Below are positions 5,462 through 5,925 of a stretch of 5,925 bases of DNA, piece after piece. Origin of the DNA: an uncultured Phycisphaerales bacterium (GTDB lineage: Bacteria > Planctomycetota > Phycisphaerae > Phycisphaerales > UBA1924); the NCBI GenBank assembly GCA_937879825.1, contig CALFMQ010000454.1, positions 1-5,925 of the forward strand. Direction: 5' to 3'. The translations under genes were made by a program, and so were the position numbers. Every line of letters begins with the position of its first letter. The first letter of the stretch is position 1. Under the pieces are notes generated by a model. The model did not search any database. It was given only the letters and a program-made list of their open reading frames with translations, and was not told the origin of the DNA.

Positions 5462-5925
5462 ATGCGCCACGCCATCCGATCGGTCTGGGAGTCGAACACG
5501 AAGTACGCGATGGGGCTCATCGAGGGCGTGAGCGCGGAGCGGATGATCGCGCAGCCGGTGGCGGGGGTGACGATGAACCATCCGGCGTGGGTGCTGTCGC
5601 ATCTGAATGTGTATGCGCCGATCGCGGCGGCGATGCTGCGGCGTGAGCCGTTCGAGGACCCGGCGGAGCACCGGTACGGCCGGAAGTCGAGGGTCGTGAA
5701 CGATCTGAATGAGTATCTGGCCAAGGATGCGCTGATCGCGGAGTACACGCGCCTCCATGAGGATGCGCTGGCGGCGCTGTCGCGCGCGGATGAGCGGGTG
5801 TTCGGCGAAGCGACGCCGCTGGAGCGTTGGCGGGTGGTGCACCCGACGGTGGGGGACATCGTTCTGATGCTGATGGTGAAGCACGAGTCGATCCACCTCG
5901 GGCAGTTGAGCGCGTGGCGTCGCGC
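5462..5925 (+). CDS. DinB-family protein (putative metal-dependent, YfiT/DinB fold), 3' end outside window
   Basis: The frame opens at ATG 5462 and stays open to the window end, giving 154 residues plus two bases. It was located by its ribosome site and conserved motifs. DinB/YfiT-like proteins are four-helix bundles with three histidines binding a divalent metal; some are thiol-dependent S-transferases, many have no known substrate. Seen here: MNHPAWVLSHLNVY (38-51), giving H47, and KHESIHLGQLSAWRR (140-154), the typical HxxxHxGQ helix, giving H141 and H145. All three metal ligands are therefore present. Families usually run 150-180 residues, so only the last few are missing. The N-terminal helix (SVWESNTKYAMGLIEGV) is typical. 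It is divergent from the VOC gene across 180 bp. Function beyond the fold is not assigned. An antisense open frame at 5425-5859 is a shadow. Confidence 0.88.
   Translation, partial: MRHAIRSVWESNTKYAMGLIEGVSAERMIAQPVAGVTMNHPAWVLSHLNVYAPIAAAMLRREPFEDPAEHRYGRKSRVVNDLNEYLAKDALIAEYTRLHEDALAALSRADERVFGEATPLERWRVVHPTVGDIVLMLMVKHESIHLGQLSAWRR

Noticed and set aside
5425..5859. 144-codon minus-strand open frame opposite the DinB gene
   Set aside because: Ser/Arg/Ala-rich shadow without a domain. The plus frame has the metal-binding His set and a strong ribosome site.
5282..5896. N-terminal extension of the VOC frame to 5896
   Set aside because: The added residues are antisense to the DinB gene and Arg/His/Pro-rich. 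A good ribosome site precedes ATG 5281, and the VOC domain starts right after it.

Overview
The window is GC-rich bacterial chromosomal DNA, packed with genes and free of rRNA, tRNA, CRISPR or insertion-sequence signals. It holds six genes. Two are cut by the window edges: carB at the left and a DinB-family gene at the right. The organism is probably a planctomycete-like bacterium, perhaps a Phycisphaerae relative. This is a low-confidence inference from GC content, a CarB of the 'GSGxYRIGxSVEFDWC' type shared with animal CAD and CPS1, and a fused MsrB-MsrA protein. No marker gene in the window settles the taxonomy.

Layout, left to right. Positions 1-1952 (+) hold the C-terminal three-fifths of the carbamoyl-phosphate synthase large subunit (arginine and pyrimidine synthesis). 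After 19 bp comes a class-D12 adenine-specific DNA methyltransferase, 1972-3060 (+), with no restriction enzyme visible beside it. It converges on msrBA, 3057-4142 (-), and the two stop codons overlap within the four bases TTAG. msrBA encodes a fused methionine sulfoxide reductase with an export signal. Upstream of it on the same minus strand are a ligand-binding SRPBCC-fold protein (4236-4751) and a VOC/PhnB-like protein (4805-5281). A clear intrinsic terminator hairpin separates these two and ends one base before the SRPBCC start codon. A 180-bp divergent intergenic region with an inverted repeat separates the VOC gene from the plus-strand DinB-family gene (5462 to beyond the window end).

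The carB-methylase pair is probably one transcription unit. The three minus-strand genes form a second cluster broken by the terminator. MsrBA repairs oxidised methionines. SRPBCC, VOC and DinB-like proteins are small accessory families often linked to stress or small-molecule handling, but their substrates cannot be read from sequence. Third codon positions are mostly G in plus-strand genes and mostly C in minus-strand genes, so the plus strand is G-rich throughout. This suggests a strong replication-strand bias with the plus strand leading.

I see no clear new multi-gene system. The points most worth a second look are the CPS1-like effector site of CarB, a seven-G tract in the methylase gene where a one-base slip would truncate the enzyme, the terminator abutting the SRPBCC start, and the relocated resolving cysteine of the MsrB domain.
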